This document shows positions 27,401-34,231 of a DNA stretch of 41,364 nucleotides, piece by piece. The DNA comes from Synechococcus sp. UW140 (GTDB taxonomy: Bacteria > Cyanobacteriota > Cyanobacteriia > PCC-6307 > Cyanobiaceae). The stretch's first letter is position 1, and each line of letters begins with the position of its first letter. A program made the translations under genes and the position numbers. The notes under the pieces were generated by a model, which was not told the DNA's origin, searched no databases, and saw only the letters and a program-made list of their open reading frames with translations. The stretch spans positions 1 to 41,364 of the forward strand of contig CAMCMT010000023.1 of assembly GCA_945875915.1 (NCBI GenBank), in the 5' to 3' direction.

Positions 27401-28613
27401 CGAAGACTGTGAAGATGCTGACTATGACACGCCAGGCACCCCATCGCCGGTCGCGAGAGTAGAGAGCCTAATCGAGGCCAATCCAGTGACCAGAGAGGCA
27501 ATTCACCCGTACATTGGGGGTGAGGAGATAAATAGCAGCCCGACTCATGCCTACTGCAGGTATATTATAAATTTTGGCGACATGGAAGAGGCGGAATGCA
27601 GGAGAAAATGGCCAGAGCTAATGAATATTGTAGAGAAGAAAGTTAAGCCGAGCAGAATGCTAAATAAGCGCGAATCCTATCGTAAATACTGGTGGCAATA
27701 CGCAGAAAAGAGGCCAGCATTATACGCACAATTGCAGAACTGCGAGCATGTGCTTATGCATTCGTTTACATCGAAATATCTTCAGTTCGCTCGCCTGGGG
27801 ACGGGCATTGTCTACGCTGCGCCTCATATTGTAATCACGCTGCCTGGCTGGCAATACTTTGGCGTTTTGCAGTCAACTCTTCACGAGGTTTACGTCTTGC
27901 ACACGAGTTCCACGCTAGAAGATCGCCTAAGCTATAAAGCTTCCGACTCGTTTGAGACATTTCCTTTTCCGTTTGGCCTATGCGTGGCAGAGGATATGCC
28001 TGATTCAACTATCGATGCGTCGTTTCAGGTTGCAAATATATCTTTTCTTTGTCACGAAAAACGTGCACAGCTGATGATTGCGAATGATGAAGGCCTCACA
28101 AGCACCTACAACCGCTTCCACGATCCCGCCGAAACGAGCAGCGGTCTCATGGAGCTGCGCAGGCTCCACGGCGGGATGGATCAAGCGGTGCTGAACGCCT
28201 ACGGCTGGAGTGATGTGTCCACGGCCTACGGCTTCGGCCTCGATTACCTCGATCTCGAAGAAGACGCCCACCTACCCGAGGACCTGCTGCAGCGCATCGA
28301 CGACGGCGAGCTGTTCTTCTTGGACGCAGGCGATGCCCTCGATTTCCAGGGCCAGCTGCAGGCCTACGGCGCCATCACCGGCCGCCGCAAACTGCCCTGG
28401 CGCTACCGCTGGCCCGATGCCGTGCGGGATGACGTGTTGGCGCGGCTGCTTGCCCTGAACGCCGAGCGCTATGCCGAGGAGGTGGCGCTGGGGTTGCACA
28501 GTAAGGGGGGGAAGAAAGCTGCACCAGCGGCAGCGGGGGACGTTAAACGGCGCGGCCGCCCGCCGAAAGCGGCCCTGGCCACCGATGGACATCAGATCGG
28601 ACTGGCCCTATGA
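24405..28613 (+). CDS. drmMI: DISARM N6-adenine DNA methyltransferase DrmMI
   Basis: Protein of 1402 residues that is expected to methylate adenine at the host recognition site. SAM-binding motif I is DPAMGSGAFLVES near residue 593, and the catalytic NPPF is in FVGNPPFAGN near 842. The N-terminal 590 residues carry a helical region but no clear PD-(D/E)xK nuclease motif. DNA between about 26.9 and 28.1 kb (residues 830-1230) is visibly more AT-rich, with rare codons such as ATA. This is where the target-recognition domain should lie, which suggests replacement of specificity. The C terminus has an AT-hook-like KRRGRPPKAAL. The 118-bp gap before the start is the longest in the locus and might hold an internal promoter. 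Confidence 0.9.
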   Translation: MPRRPPTTDPELRAHQEWLGYLQPVGLVVAPAAMVDAGWVVTRSGSDWIGRQDRYRQALEPLGSPDGDGADGDGLGDESSVGDAFEGDGLRGFRELESLLVDQLGWQADQLGRTPELIDAYSRDLPELGETLKPSAVVAAASGGGAQLLVWELPLGLALDQKQSSGTQLWRASPQERFERLLRDSGVEAGLLFNGSQLRLVVAPKGESSGHLTFPLADLAEVGGRLMGSGLELLLGQSAVFFNPAGTRLGDVLKASRHFQAVVSNALADQVLAALWDLLRGIEQADQLSQRQGGSLLGPIADSEPQQLYGGLITVLMRLVFLLYAEDEALMPSDPVYEQNYKVSGIFERLQQDAAEYPDTMDQRYGAWAGLMSLCRLVFAGGGPSEGYLPARKGQLFDPAAYRWLDTPWISDGVVLSVLSNLLVVKGERISYRALDVEQIGSVYEGIMGYAVRRLAGRCIGLKSKPQGAKKQITTAVDLDALLELPGAKRKAWLEEEAGTSLPAKAATALKEARSETDLLAALAPRLDRDLFEGPQPAGSLVFQPTEERRRSGSHYTPRSLTRPIVAEALRPWLERMAHQPSAEQILALKICDPAMGSGAFLVESCRFLAELLEQAWSRDGLPQALQPGGRAHGEEPLLYARRLIAQGCLYGVDKNPFAVNLARLSLWLVSLSKDAPFTFVDHALQCGDSLVGIERSEIEKALKGASRQREIQMAYLDQVRQQEAKCFATFHADSRSDADDAQKRQALDDLNASTAYLRTVGDLLVAAFFNGKKPKDREELKKLYLEATLQHSTAQELEEELAEPLERLREGEKGIQPLHWQLAFPDVFGRALTGFDVFVGNPPFAGNNTFIQGYPDGILDWFKQLHRESGGQCDLVAHFYRRCFHFLRVGGSLGLIATNTIAQGDTRASGLRWICLNGGSIYAARRRYKWPGIAAVTISIVYVHNGEYIGKRSLDSLPVERITAFLLSQGGDEDPKQLTANSGFCFSGSHVTGSGFTFEDCEDADYDTPGTPSPVARVESLIEANPVTREAIHPYIGGEEINSSPTHAYCRYIINFGDMEEAECRRKWPELMNIVEKKVKPSRMLNKRESYRKYWWQYAEKRPALYAQLQNCEHVLMHSFTSKYLQFARLGTGIVYAAPHIVITLPGWQYFGVLQSTLHEVYVLHTSSTLEDRLSYKASDSFETFPFPFGLCVAEDMPDSTIDASFQVANISFLCHEKRAQLMIANDEGLTSTYNRFHDPAETSSGLMELRRLHGGMDQAVLNAYGWSDVSTAYGFGLDYLDLEEDAHLPEDLLQRIDDGELFFLDAGDALDFQGQLQAYGAITGRRKLPWRYRWPDAVRDDVLARLLALNAERYAEEVALGLHSKGGKKAAPAAAGDVKRRGRPPKAALATDGHQIGLAL

Positions 28614-28656
28614 AGTTCGACCCTTGGCCAGCCATACGAAACGCCTGATCACCACC

Positions 28657-29172
28657 ATGCCCCGATCCACTGGCCCAACCAGCAAGCCCGCCGCGGAAAT
28701 CGGCAAAACCACGGCCCGGCGGTTTCCGCTGGTGCACAAGCTGATTCACTTCGCCGATCTCCGCAACTTCTATCGGGAGATGCGGGAAGCCCTGATCTCC
28801 GCCAACCGGCGCGCCGGGGCCCAGCAGGGTCTGGTGACCAAGGCCAAGAACAAGATCGCCCAGCTGGAGGCTGAGATGAAGCTCCTGGAACAGGAACGGG
28901 ACGACCTTCTCTCCTATCGCCAACGGGTGGAGGAGGAGGCCAATCAGATCTCCGCCGTGTTGCCCCGCCTCAAGGGCCGGCTGCTGCAGGTTCAACAGAT
29001 CGAGCAGGCCCTAGAGAACTTGGCCGACATCAAGGAGGCGGTCGACCAGCAAGAGCGTGCCCATGGTGGCCCCACCCACCAGTCGAGCCAGGATCTCAAG
29101 CTCGCGGTCGAACGCTTATTGGAGCGGGCTGATGCTGTTGAATTCTTCGAGGAATCAATCGATGACGAATAA
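28657..29172 (+). CDS. DISARM-associated coiled-coil protein, unrecognised
   Basis: I do not recognise a family. The 171-residue product has a basic N-terminal tail, then RRFPLVHKLIHFADLRNFYR, followed by a Glu/Gln-rich coiled coil from about residue 60 to 130 (KNKIAQLEAEMKLLEQERDD). It ends in an acidic tail (FFEESIDDE). There is no signal peptide or membrane segment. I chose the ATG at 28657, 44 bp after the drmMI stop, because an upstream extension would overlap the methylase. The stop overlaps the next start by 11 bp, so the two are translationally coupled. Position between drmMI and the toxin module suggests a structural or adaptor role, which is inference. Confidence 0.7.
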   Translation: MPRSTGPTSKPAAEIGKTTARRFPLVHKLIHFADLRNFYREMREALISANRRAGAQQGLVTKAKNKIAQLEAEMKLLEQERDDLLSYRQRVEEEANQISAVLPRLKGRLLQVQQIEQALENLADIKEAVDQQERAHGGPTHQSSQDLKLAVERLLERADAVEFFEESIDDE

Positions 29173-29668
29173 GCCTGAGCCCCGCCGCCGCCGCGGCACG
29201 CCGATCAGCGACAGCCTTGGCGACGATCTCCACGCCCTGGGCAGCATCCTTGCCAACCACACCCGCGGCCTCGACGACTACCTCCATCGCCAGGCCGCTC
29301 GGATCGAGGAACGCCAAAGCCATCTCCTCTCTGAATCCGCGGAAATCCTTCTACCACCGGGCCCAGATCTCAACACCCTCACTGCCGGGGAGTTACAGAA
29401 CATTTGCCGGCAGCAGCGGTTGCGTGGCTGGTCGAAGCTTCGCCGAAGCGAACTGATCGCCTTCCTCAAGGATAGGTTCGGAACTGAGCTGAAGGCCCCA
29501 ACCATCTCAGCGCCTTCCTATCCCCACGATGCCAACCGCCTTGAGCGATTGCTCCTGCTGTTGCTGCGGCAACTCGGCACCGCTACCGAAGCCATCGATG
29601 ACGCCTGGCAAGGGCCAAGGAACCAAACAGCTGACCAACCTGCCTCCGTGGGTACAGTCGACCAATGA
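29162..29668 (+). CDS. SAP/Rho-N-like domain protein in the DISARM locus
   Basis: Product of 168 residues. Residues about 72-105 read LTAGELQNICRQQRLRGWSK followed by LRRSELIAFLKDRF. This helix-extended-helix pattern matches the SAP or Rho N-terminal fold used to bind nucleic acid. A basic stretch EPRRRRG lies near the N terminus. A Leu-rich helix (LERLLLLLLRQLG) near residue 130 may mediate oligomerisation. I chose the ATG at 29162, coupled to the previous gene by an 11-bp overlap. The stop overlaps the next start as ATGA. It may direct a complex to DNA, perhaps with the coiled-coil neighbour; no such DISARM component is known to me. Confidence 0.7.
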   Translation: MTNKPEPRRRRGTPISDSLGDDLHALGSILANHTRGLDDYLHRQAARIEERQSHLLSESAEILLPPGPDLNTLTAGELQNICRQQRLRGWSKLRRSELIAFLKDRFGTELKAPTISAPSYPHDANRLERLLLLLLRQLGTATEAIDDAWQGPRNQTADQPASVGTVDQ

Positions 29669-29982
29669 GCCTTGCTCTTGCCAAGCTCCAGCTGGTCGCG
29701 TTCGCCTATGCCTGCCGGGAGCACCAGATGCTGCGCATGCATCTGCTTGGTTCGTCCCTGCGCGACGACTTCGATCCCAGCTGCAGTGACCTAGAGCTCT
29801 TGGTGGAGTGCCAGTCGATCGAGCCAGGCGCCCTTGTGCAGGCTTATTTCGGCCTGGGGCGCCAACTGGAGTCGATCACAGGCAAGCCGGTGGATCTAGT
29901 GATGGCCGATGCCGTGCGTAACCCCTACGTGCGCCGCGACATCGAGGCATCGAAGCAGCTGATCTATGGGGTCGTGGCATGA
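29665..29982 (+). CDS. MNT-type nucleotidyltransferase, altered active site
   Basis: Small MNT-fold protein of 105 residues. The nucleotidyltransferase signature GSSLRDDFDPSCSDLELLVE begins at Gly29. The usual second catalytic Asp is Glu44 here (D42-L-E44), which may lower activity. VDLVMADAVRNPYVRRDIE is a typical MNT C-terminal strand-helix pattern. MNT proteins act as antitoxins to HEPN toxins by adding AMP to them. It is followed by a second MNT gene with an ATGA overlap and then a HEPN gene, so there are two candidate antitoxins and one toxin. Confidence 0.8.
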   Translation: MSLALAKLQLVAFAYACREHQMLRMHLLGSSLRDDFDPSCSDLELLVECQSIEPGALVQAYFGLGRQLESITGKPVDLVMADAVRNPYVRRDIEASKQLIYGVVA

Positions 29983-30299
29983 AAGTGGCTCCCAGTGCCA
30001 TGAGCCCACCATCAGCTGATCAGGTTTTGGCCCTCCTTCGTTCACACCAACCCATTTGGCAGCAGCGCTATCAGCTGCAACGCATCGGCCTGTTCGGCTC
30101 AACAGCCCGCAACGAGGCCACTGCCCAGAGCGATGTGGATGTGTGGGTCGAGCTGGATCCCCTCACCCCCTTCGCCACAGTGCACCTGAAGCAGGAGCTG
30201 GAAGCGCTGTTGCAGCGTCCGGTCGATCTGGTGCGCCTGCGCGAACGCATGAACCCTGCCCTGCGTCAGGCCATCCTGAGGGAGGGTGTCAGCGCATGA
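29979..30299 (+). CDS. MntA-like antitoxin nucleotidyltransferase
   Basis: MNT-fold enzyme of 106 residues with an intact catalytic signature: GLFGSTARNEATAQSDVDVW, where Gly40-Ser41 binds phosphate and Asp52 and Asp54 bind metal. VDLVRLRERMNPALRQAIL closes the fold. In the characterised MntA/HepT pair the MNT enzyme adds AMP units to a Tyr near the HEPN active site and so neutralises it. The ATG overlaps the previous stop, and its own stop overlaps the HEPN start as ATGA. This is the more likely true antitoxin of the two. Confidence 0.88.
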   Translation: MKVAPSAMSPPSADQVLALLRSHQPIWQQRYQLQRIGLFGSTARNEATAQSDVDVWVELDPLTPFATVHLKQELEALLQRPVDLVRLRERMNPALRQAILREGVSA

Positions 30300-30670
30300 G
30301 CAGTGATCTGCTTCTACTGCTCATGCCGCTGCGGCAGGCCCTCGAGCGGATCAACCGCAAGGTCCAGCCCCTTCTGGCCGATCCGACCCTGCTGGATAGG
30401 GAGGAGGGCCAGGACCTGCTCGATGTCATCTGCATGCAGTTCCTCGCGGCTGGGGAGGCGCTCAAGCGGCTGGAGAAGCTTGAGCCTGGCCTGCTGACTT
30501 CCAACTACCCGGACATCGACTGGAAAGGCGCCATGGGTTTCCGCGATGTCATCGCCCATCAATATTTCGATCTAGACGCTGAGCAGGTGCTGCTGATCTG
30601 TCAGGACGCTTTGCCAGGTTTGCTCAGCGCGATTCGCTCCCTCGAAGAACAAGCCAGCAAGAGCAGCTGA
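30296..30670 (+). CDS. HepT-like HEPN toxin (DUF86)
   Basis: HEPN-fold protein of 124 residues, usually an RNase or tRNA-cleaving toxin. The RX4HXY motif is exact: RDVIAHQY at residues 83-90, with Arg83, His88 and the modifiable Tyr90. DLLDVICMQFLAAGEALKRL is the conserved helix of DUF86. This is the toxin half of a type VII HepT/MntA module. It ends three bases before drmA, so the module lies within the DISARM transcript, where loss or stress of the locus could release the toxin. I chose the ATG at 30296 over longer frames because of its ATGA overlap with the MNT gene and the family's usual start. Confidence 0.88.
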   Translation: MSSDLLLLLMPLRQALERINRKVQPLLADPTLLDREEGQDLLDVICMQFLAAGEALKRLEKLEPGLLTSNYPDIDWKGAMGFRDVIAHQYFDLDAEQVLLICQDALPGLLSAIRSLEEQASKSS

Positions 30671-30673
30671 ACT

Positions 30674-33600
30674 ATGACTACCTCCGCCGAGATCCGCCAA
30701 CACCTGGTCGATGCCCTTCGCATCGATTTGATCGGTCCCGATTGGGATGACGTGGCCAGGCGGCATGAACAGATCAACCAGCCACCATCGGTGCGCTACA
30801 CCACGGGCTTCCTTGTGCCCCATGTCTTCCAGCAGGAGGCCGGCCGCACCACACAAGATCAGCAGCTCTCTTTCTCCGATCTCGCTGGGGAAGAACCCAG
30901 TAACGACGCCTCCAATCGCCTGGAGAAAAAAGAGAAGGAAGACGACGCCAACGACACCCTCGATCAGGCCAACACCCGCCGCAGTTGGTTTCCCTCTTCC
31001 CTGGGCCTGAGCTTTATTGCCAATCAGGGCGCCAGCTTGGAGGTGGTTGTGAGCTGGGGTGATTACAGCGCTCCTGTCGAAGGAGACAAAGACAAGATCT
31101 GGAGCCGCACCCCCCAGCGGCAAGCCGTCACGTTCTCGATCGAAGGCCCCGGCACTAGCCCAGATATCCCCCTCGAAGGCAATACTCAAGGCCTATGCCT
31201 GCGCTGGATCGCCCGGCCGGCACCGAAAAAGCTCAACTATCCAAGCGATCAACTTTCGGTCTCGCTCTTTCTGCTCAATAAGCGCGAGTCACCGCCCAAA
31301 CAGATCCGCTATCGCGATCCGGTCACGGCTTTCCAGGCGGAACTCTCGCTCCGTTGCCAAGCAGGCTTTCCGCCCCGCCGCGATGCCCTGCAGCAGGCCG
31401 CCAAGGATCCCGATGAACGCCTGGCGGCCCTCCAATACCGCCGCGATTACTGCTTTGCCAGCGGCCACAACGTCGCCGTGATCGCCGCCGATATCCCAGA
31501 CGAAAACCCTGCCATCTGCCACACCCTCACCACCACCTGGCTACCGACAGCCCGGGTTTTCCGCACGCTGCCAGAGCCACCCGCCGGCACCAACGTGCCG
31601 ATGGATATGGAGGCCCTAGCGGATCTGGCCCGCAGCGAACGGATCGGGCAGGAGCTGATGCCGATGGTGAAGGCCTACCGCGGCTGGATCACCCAGCAAC
31701 CCAAACACCCGATTAGCGACCCAGCTCAGAACGAAACCGCCAAGCAGCTCCGGGCCCAGGCAGAAGACTGTGCCAGGCGCATTGAGAACGGGATCAAGCT
31801 GCTCAGCGATCCCTTGGTGCGAGAGGCCTTCCGCACCATGAACCTGGTGATGGCCCGCGCCAGTCGGCAGCGCAGTGCCTTCAGCGCCAAGGTGCCGCCC
31901 GATCAAATCGGCATTGCACCAAACACCCGGAGTCCCAAGTGGCGCTTCTTCCAGCTGGCCTTTGTGCTGATGAACCTGCCGGGTCTCGCCACACCAGATA
32001 GCCCAGACGGCCGGCTGGATCGTGAGGCTGTTGAACTGCTCTTCTTCCCCACCGGTGGCGGCAAAACCGAGGCCTACCTGGGCCTGGCCGCGTTCACCTT
32101 GGTGCATCGCCGCCTGCAGAGCCCAGGGATCGAATCAGCCGGCCTCACCGTGTTGATGCGCTACACCCTGCGGCTGCTCACCCTCGATCAGCTCAGCCGG
32201 GCTGCCACCTTGATCTGCGCATTGGAGCTGGAGCGGCTTGAGCGCGCTGAGCAAGCTCTCCCGTATCCGCTGGGTGACTGGCCCTATGAGATCGGCATGT
32301 GGGTGGGAAAGGCCGCCACACCCAACAAGCTGGGTGGCCCGGGCGACAGCGACCAGCAGTCCACCCATGCCGTACTCAACAACTGGAAATCAGGCAAACG
32401 TGAGCGTCCGATCCCGATCGAAACCTGCCCCTGGTGCAACCGCCCCCTACAGCCTGAGGGGTTTCATCTACTGCCTCCCAAGAACCCTGATCGGCTTGAG
32501 ATCTACTGCCGCGAGCCCAGATCACCAGACGCCAAACAGGAATTTGCCCATATGGGTCCGTGCGCTTTCCACAAGGGCACACCATTACCGGTGCTGCCGG
32601 TGGATGAGCAGATCTACCGCCGGCTGCCCTGCTTCCTAATCGCCACGATCGATAAGTTCGCTGCCCTGCCCTGGGTTGGTAAAACTTCGTCCCTTTTTGG
32701 CAATGTCAGCACCTATCAGCTGCCCACAGGCAATGGCGCTGCTGGTTTCTGGGGTCCGTCTGAGAAGGCTGTTGGTGGGCTCAAGATTCCCCATGGCCGG
32801 CTACTGCCACCAGCGCTCGTCATTCAGGACGAACTGCACTTAATCAGTGGACCGCTCGGCACCCTCGCTGGCCTCTATGAAACGGTGATTGAGGCCCTGA
32901 TGCGTCCAGACGCCTCTACGCCGCCGCCCAAGATCATCGCCTCCACCGCCACCGTGCGTAGGGCTGAGGCTCAGATCAAGGCCCTATTTGCCCGCAGCCA
33001 GGTGCGCATCTTTCCGCCGCCAGGCCCGGAGCGTGATGACAACTTCTTTTCGCGCACGATTCAAGATCCAGACCAGGCCCGTCTCTACGTCGGCCTCTCA
33101 GCGCCGGGCCGAAACCTCAAGGGTGTACTGCTGCGCTCCTACCTGGGCCTGATGGCTGCAGCTCAGAAGGGCTGGAACGACAACAAGGCCATGGGTGCGA
33201 ATAACCCAGCCGATCCCTACATGACCCTGCTTGGCTACTTCTCCAACCTCAAGGAGCTGGGCGTCACCCGCAGCATCCTGGAAGACGAGCTCGGTGGCCA
33301 GCTGGAGCAGTTTGCTAAAAACCGAGCCCTTGACATGGAGGGCTTCATTAATCCGTTTGCTTCTCGTAAGCGGCCCAATGAACCGCAGGAGCTCACTTCT
33401 CGCGTCAACACCGCCAAGATCAGCAGCACCAAAGATCGGCTCTCCAAGCCCTACGTCGACAAGGACCACCTCGATGTGGCCCTAGCCACCAACATGATTT
33501 CGGTGGGCCTCGACATCTCTCGCCTGGGGCTGATGGTGGTGCTCAACCAGCCGAAAACCGCCGCCGAATACATCCAGGCCACCAGCCGCGTCGGCCGCCA

Positions 33601-34210
33601 GCTGAGCGACAACCCGGAGCAGAACAAGCCGGGGCTAGTGCTGGTGCTGCTCAACCCCAACCGCCCAAGGGATCGCTCCCATTTCGAGCTGTTTCCCTAC
33701 TGGCACCAAACCTTCTACCGGCATGTGGAGGCCACCAGTTGCACGCCTTTCGCCAGCCGGGCCCTTGATCGAGGTTTGCCTGGGGTGGTCGTGGCCATGG
33801 CTCGCCACGGTGATCCAGCCCTGGCTGGTGCCAAAGGCGCGATGGCTGCGGACGCGCTGCAGCGCATCAAGGCTCAGATCGCCCAGGCTCTGCAGGATCG
33901 TTGCATTGCTACCGGTGCCGCCGATGACAGCCTCGACGAGCACCTGCCCACCGAAGTGCGCGATCACGTGATCGATCTGCTGGAAGCTTGGTGGAAACTC
34001 ACCCAGGAACCGGAGGCCAAGCTGCAGTACTGGACCCATGAGGAAAAAGGCGCTGGTGCCGGCTTGCTGCACACAGCCCTTGATAATGAACCGATCTACC
34101 AAACCGAGGGCTATAAGCAGTTCAGCACCAACTGGAGCCTGCGTGATGTGGAGCCTTCTGCTCCGATCCGGATGGTGAACTTCAGGGAAGAAATCACCGC
34201 CGACGACTGA
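30674..34210 (+). CDS. drmA: DISARM helicase DrmA
   Basis: Superfamily 2 helicase of 1178 residues. Walker A is FFPTGGGKTEAYLGL near residue 459, the DEAH-equivalent is IQDELHLISGPLG near 719, and motif III is IASTATVRRAE near 757. The C-terminal lobe has TNMISVGLDISRLG and YIQATSRVGRQ, with arginine fingers near 968. A CPWC motif near residue 585 suggests a zinc ribbon between the lobes. The DELH form and the zinc insertion are characteristic of DrmA. The N-terminal 450 residues form a separate domain. With DrmB it forms the core DISARM complex that loads onto DNA with 5' overhangs. The gene starts three bases after hepT. Confidence 0.9.
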   Translation: MTTSAEIRQHLVDALRIDLIGPDWDDVARRHEQINQPPSVRYTTGFLVPHVFQQEAGRTTQDQQLSFSDLAGEEPSNDASNRLEKKEKEDDANDTLDQANTRRSWFPSSLGLSFIANQGASLEVVVSWGDYSAPVEGDKDKIWSRTPQRQAVTFSIEGPGTSPDIPLEGNTQGLCLRWIARPAPKKLNYPSDQLSVSLFLLNKRESPPKQIRYRDPVTAFQAELSLRCQAGFPPRRDALQQAAKDPDERLAALQYRRDYCFASGHNVAVIAADIPDENPAICHTLTTTWLPTARVFRTLPEPPAGTNVPMDMEALADLARSERIGQELMPMVKAYRGWITQQPKHPISDPAQNETAKQLRAQAEDCARRIENGIKLLSDPLVREAFRTMNLVMARASRQRSAFSAKVPPDQIGIAPNTRSPKWRFFQLAFVLMNLPGLATPDSPDGRLDREAVELLFFPTGGGKTEAYLGLAAFTLVHRRLQSPGIESAGLTVLMRYTLRLLTLDQLSRAATLICALELERLERAEQALPYPLGDWPYEIGMWVGKAATPNKLGGPGDSDQQSTHAVLNNWKSGKRERPIPIETCPWCNRPLQPEGFHLLPPKNPDRLEIYCREPRSPDAKQEFAHMGPCAFHKGTPLPVLPVDEQIYRRLPCFLIATIDKFAALPWVGKTSSLFGNVSTYQLPTGNGAAGFWGPSEKAVGGLKIPHGRLLPPALVIQDELHLISGPLGTLAGLYETVIEALMRPDASTPPPKIIASTATVRRAEAQIKALFARSQVRIFPPPGPERDDNFFSRTIQDPDQARLYVGLSAPGRNLKGVLLRSYLGLMAAAQKGWNDNKAMGANNPADPYMTLLGYFSNLKELGVTRSILEDELGGQLEQFAKNRALDMEGFINPFASRKRPNEPQELTSRVNTAKISSTKDRLSKPYVDKDHLDVALATNMISVGLDISRLGLMVVLNQPKTAAEYIQATSRVGRQLSDNPEQNKPGLVLVLLNPNRPRDRSHFELFPYWHQTFYRHVEATSCTPFASRALDRGLPGVVVAMARHGDPALAGAKGAMAADALQRIKAQIAQALQDRCIATGAADDSLDEHLPTEVRDHVIDLLEAWWKLTQEPEAKLQYWTHEEKGAGAGLLHTALDNEPIYQTEGYKQFSTNWSLRDVEPSAPIRMVNFREEITADD

Positions 34211-34231
34211 GCCCAGTAGCCACCACCCCCA

